A DNA stretch of 64,000 nucleotides from Acidobacteriota bacterium. GTDB lineage: Bacteria; Acidobacteriota; Thermoanaerobaculia; Multivoradales; JAGPDF01. This document shows, one piece after another, positions 61,232 to 64,000 of this stretch. The stretch spans positions 1 to 64,000 of the forward strand of contig JACTMI010000004.1 in assembly GCA_014584695.1 (NCBI GenBank), written 5' to 3'. Numbering within the stretch: position 1 is the stretch's first letter; each line of letters starts with the position of its first letter. Made by a program: the position numbers and the translations under genes. The notes under the pieces are model-generated. The model ran no database searches and was not told the DNA's origin. It saw nothing but the letters and a program-made list of their open reading frames with translations.

Positions 61232-63751
61232 CTACGGGTAGTAGCCGCGCATCGCCTTGACCTCGAGCCCGGAGCGGGCGGTCTTGATCTCGACCGAGCG
61301 GAAGCGGGCCTCCTGGCTGACGTTCGAGGACTGATAGGCGAGCAGATAGCGCGAGCGCAGCTCCTGCTGGATCGCGGCGTAGATGGGTCCCAGCTCGGCC
61401 ACCTCCTTGATGAAGAAGGAGCGGCCACCGGTCTCCCCGGCGAGACGGTTGAGCACCTTGCGGGTCTCGAGCTCGGTGCGGCCGATGCCGAGGCCGATGG
61501 TGTAGATGGCGACGCCGGCGCGGCGCGCGAAGTCGAGCGTCTGGTCGAAGCTGAAGCGGCTGTTCTCGTCCTTGCCGTCGGAGAGCAGCAGGATCGCCCG
61601 CTGGCCCTTGACGCCGTTGAAATAGAAGAGCGAGAAGACCACCGAATCGTAGAGCGCCGTCCCCCGCTCGGCCTTGAGTCCGGCCAGGCCGCCGGCCAGC
61701 TCGTCGATCCGGTTGGTCAGCTTGACCGCCAGCGTCGGGCGGTCGTTGAACGGGATCAGCGAGGCGCGGTCGCGGGGAGTGATCGCGCTCTGGAAGAGCT
61801 CGAGCGCCGCGGAGCGCGCCGCGGCCAGGTTGGGCTCCATCGAGGCCGAGACGTCGAGCAGCACCGCGACGTGGATGGGCAGGCTCTCGACCCGCTCGAA
61901 GCGGACCAGCTCCTGGGCCACGCCGTCCTCGAAGACGTTGAAGTCGGAGCGGCCGAGGTCGGCGACGGGGCGATTCTGGCGGTCGAGCACGGTGGCGTAG
62001 AGCTCGACGAACTGGACCTCGAGCTCCTCCAGGTTCTCGGGCGCGTTGACGAACACCAGGTCCTCGGTCGAGTTGCCGTCGACCTGGTAGGCCACGGCGC
62101 GGACGTAGGCGACCTGCTCGGCGGGCGGCAGCACGATCGGCTGGCTCCAGGGCTCCTGGTAGAGCGTCGCGAGCAGCGTCTCGTTGAGGTAGTACTCGAC
62201 CCGCTCGACCGACGAGCCCTCGGGCACCTCGACCAGCGATTCCGCGCGCAGGCTGCGCTCGTAGTGCTTGCCCCGCCGCGGCTCGACCAGGCGGATCGAG
62301 AAACGGTGCGAGCTGGCGTTGATCAGCATCTCGTCGTTCGCCAGCTCCTCGCCCGCGGCGTCGAAGGCGGTCGCCCGGAGCATCCGCGTGCTCGGGATCT
62401 GCCCGAGATCGAGCTCGACCGAGAAGGGGGGCCGGCCCTTGCGCAGTACCGGCTTGCCGTCGAGCGCGAACTGCACCTCCTGGATCCCCTGGCCGGTGGT
62501 CAGGGTATCGAAACGGACCAGCCCGGACTGCATCTCGCCGCGCGGCCGCACGATCTGGATCGTGGTCTCGAGCGCCGACAGCGCCGCGTTGGCCTCGGCC
62601 AGCAGGCGCGCGGTCTCTTCGTCGGCGGGAGCAGGTGGTCCCATTTCGCCCTCGAGCGCCGGGACCTCGAGGGCGCGCTCGACGCGCAGGAAGTGCTTGC
62701 CGTTCAGGTCCTCCAGCTTGAGGATGAGGGTGTAGTCGCCGGGCCGCAGGTAGCGCTCGAAGACCAGCGGAATCTCGGCCGTCTCGAGCGCGGCGACGGG
62801 GAAGTCGAAGCGGTAGCGAAAGCTGTCGAACAGGCGACGACCGCGCAGGATCTCGCCGTTGAGGTAGAAGTTGTAGGAGCGCGCGCCGGCGAGGTCGGCG
62901 ACCCCGACGTCGGCGGCGGCCACGGCCAGGGTGCCCTGCACGACGGTGCGGTTCTGGCGGCGTCCGGGGCAGTTGATGTCGAGGCTGCCCGGCAGCACCG
63001 CGGCGTCGGCCGGCAGGTCGGTGGTGTAGGAATTGAAGGTCGCGACCCACTCGCGCTGCGGCCCGGCGATGTTCTTCTGGGCGCGGCCGACCACGATCGA
63101 GTAATCGAACTGGCCGCGGCGCAGCACCGAGCCGATGGCGGCGGCGAAGTTCTCCTGGCGCATGCAGCGCGAAGTGATCTCGGCGATCAGCTGCTCGTTG
63201 CTGGCGTTCGGAAAGGGGGCCTGCATCAGCGCGGCGACCCCGTCGGAGGGGTACCAGAGCCGGAACTTGCCCTGGGAGAAGCGCTGGTAGAAGACCAGCA
63301 CCAACACCTCAGGCACCCGCTCGGAGGGGGGGTAGATCCAGACCTCGGTCGGCCACAGCAGCACGCCGCACTGGTCGGCCAGGCGCAGCGCCGGCGGGCC
63401 GTTGAGCAGGTAGAAGCGGGCCCGCTCCTCGTCGAGCGTGCCGAACAGCTGGCGGGCCTCGGCCAGCCGGATCTCCCAGGACTCGCGCAGCTCGTTGCGG
63501 GCGGTGTCCGGGAAGGGATCGCGCACCTGCCAGAAGCGCTCGATGAAGGCGTCGCGCTGGTAATCCCGCTCGAGCTTCAGGAACGCCGCCCGCTCCTCCT
63601 TGGTGATCAGGGGCTCGACCTCGTCGAGCCACTGCCGGTAGGCCTCCGGCAGCTCCGCCGGCGTGGCGGCGAGGAGCGGCGTGGCCGCGCCGGCGAGCAG
63701 CAGGAGCAGGAGCCAGGTCCGTGGGCGGGGAGCGGTGCGCAATCGGCTCAT
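61232..63751 (-). CDS. Secreted GWxTD-VWFA protein (paralogue 2)
   Basis: 839 residues with a signal peptide ([18 protein letters not shown]). Same layout as the protein ending at 57554: [21 protein letters not shown] near 70-90, a beta-rich middle, and a VWFA domain near 625-800 with LDVSASM and [10 protein letters not shown] metal-site motifs, ending RGYYP. The two share many positions, for example [16 protein letters not shown] versus FSGVRGQRALVLVSDG, so they arose by duplication. Function unknown; likely periplasmic or surface-exposed. Confidence 0.85.
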   Translation of the reverse strand: MSRLRTAPRPRTWLLLLLLAGAATPLLAATPAELPEAYRQWLDEVEPLITKEERAAFLKLERDYQRDAFIERFWQVRDPFPDTARNELRESWEIRLAEARQLFGTLDEERARFYLLNGPPALRLADQCGVLLWPTEVWIYPPSERVPEVLVLVFYQRFSQGKFRLWYPSDGVAALMQAPFPNASNEQLIAEITSRCMRQENFAAAIGSVLRRGQFDYSIVVGRAQKNIAGPQREWVATFNSYTTDLPADAAVLPGSLDINCPGRRQNRTVVQGTLAVAAADVGVADLAGARSYNFYLNGEILRGRRLFDSFRYRFDFPVAALETAEIPLVFERYLRPGDYTLILKLEDLNGKHFLRVERALEVPALEGEMGPPAPADEETARLLAEANAALSALETTIQIVRPRGEMQSGLVRFDTLTTGQGIQEVQFALDGKPVLRKGRPPFSVELDLGQIPSTRMLRATAFDAAGEELANDEMLINASSHRFSIRLVEPRRGKHYERSLRAESLVEVPEGSSVERVEYYLNETLLATLYQEPWSQPIVLPPAEQVAYVRAVAYQVDGNSTEDLVFVNAPENLEELEVQFVELYATVLDRQNRPVADLGRSDFNVFEDGVAQELVRFERVESLPIHVAVLLDVSASMEPNLAAARSAALELFQSAITPRDRASLIPFNDRPTLAVKLTNRIDELAGGLAGLKAERGTALYDSVVFSLFYFNGVKGQRAILLLSDGKDENSRFSFDQTLDFARRAGVAIYTIGLGIGRTELETRKVLNRLAGETGGRSFFIKEVAELGPIYAAIQQELRSRYLLAYQSSNVSQEARFRSVEIKTARSGLEVKAMRGYYP

Positions 63752-63840
63752 CGGCCAGGATCATTGCAGATCCGGTGCCGCCAGGAGCGGCGCCGGCGGC
63801 GATGCGAGCGGAGCGGCACGGCCGGCGCCAGCCGCTGGGG

Positions 63841-63846
63841 TAGCAT
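63841..63846 (+). promoter_or_regulatory. Putative -10 hexamer TAGCAT
   Basis: TAGCAT ends 7 bases before the ATG of the desulfurase gene. Fits the TANNNT pattern. Confidence 0.35.
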
Positions 63847-63853
63847 TTTCGAG

Positions 63854-64000
63854 ATGGCCGTCTATTTCGACCACAATGCCACCACTCCGCTCGACCCGCG
63901 GGTGCGCGAGGCGATGCTGCCCTGGCTCGGGGAGCGTTTTGGCAACCCCTCCTCGAATCACGCCTTCGGCCAGGCGGCGCGGGGCGCCGTCGAGACCGCG
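63854..64000 (+). CDS. Cysteine desulfurase, N-terminal part (runs off the window)
   Basis: The first 49 codons of a NifS/IscS-type enzyme: [21 protein letters not shown] and [19 protein letters not shown] are the conserved start of the family. The rest, including the PLP lysine and catalytic cysteine, lies beyond base 64000. Divergent from the VWFA paralogue 2 gene. Supplies sulfur for Fe-S clusters or tRNA thiolation. Confidence 0.88.
   Translation, partial: MAVYFDHNATTPLDPRVREAMLPWLGERFGNPSSNHAFGQAARGAVETA

Overview
The window is very GC-rich bacterial chromosome, densely packed, with many 4-base GTGA/ATGA overlaps between genes. Three things point to Acidobacteriota, probably a Thermoanaerobaculia-like lineage: two large secreted proteins joining a GWxTD-type N-terminal domain to a C-terminal VWFA domain ending in RGYYP, a propeller-sensor diguanylate cyclase, and many TPR/CHAT/kinase proteins. 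The taxonomic call is inference from gene families, not from a marker gene. No insertion sequence, prophage or CRISPR array was found.

Layout. 0-12 kb: tRNA-Ala(CGC), a YihY membrane protein and a beta-CASP nuclease (minus strand); small envelope proteins, a phosphoesterase and a DUF1697 protein; then a DUF2007 / Ser-Thr kinase / paired M16 protease operon, and two divergent TPR proteins, one with cyclic-nucleotide-binding domains. Three copies of a structured roughly 85-base intergenic repeat lie at 5.1 and 12.2 kb. 12-18 kb: a ferredoxin-NADP reductase; a complete arsenic operon (arsR, ArsP-like permease, thioredoxin-like protein, arsC, acr3); and, convergent with it, a SigZ-like ECF sigma factor encoded directly after a 68-residue peptide with five Cys-Cys pairs. 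18-28 kb: a diguanylate cyclase, two tiny membrane proteins, a ferric-reductase/Rieske fusion facing a Rieske/flavodoxin fusion, homoserine dehydrogenase, and a PadR regulator with a HAAS-like membrane protein.

28-52.5 kb is a phosphate island: pstSCAB with enlarged PstC and PstA, phoU, a phosphate-selective-type porin, phoR, ppx/gppA, pit with a DUF47 PhoU-like partner, an ECF sigma/anti-sigma pair with a three-repeat secreted protein, ppk1, a CHAD protein, a SixA phosphatase and phoB. Aspartate-semialdehyde dehydrogenase and an acetyl-CoA-synthetase-like gene are interspersed. Pho-box-like direct repeats (two 7-mers 11 bases apart) precede pstS, the porin gene, ppk1 and phoB in the sense direction, with a fifth before the ECF operon. 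phoR and phoB, 10 kb apart, share a second conserved upstream element. Uptake (porin, Pst, Pit), sensing (PhoR/PhoB/PhoU), storage (Ppk1), breakdown (Ppx/GppA) and polyphosphate binding (CHAD) are thus encoded together.

52.5-64 kb: a secreted protein of unknown function beside a CHAT-domain caspase-like protease, a small conserved protein, Maf, two GWxTD-VWFA paralogues around a methyltransferase, and the start of a cysteine desulfurase gene.

A recurring feature is a TANNNT hexamer only 6-12 bases before the start codon of first genes, which suggests that near-leaderless transcripts are common. The two most unusual finds are the Cys-Cys peptide/SigZ pair beside the arsenic operon and the shared phoB/phoR upstream element.
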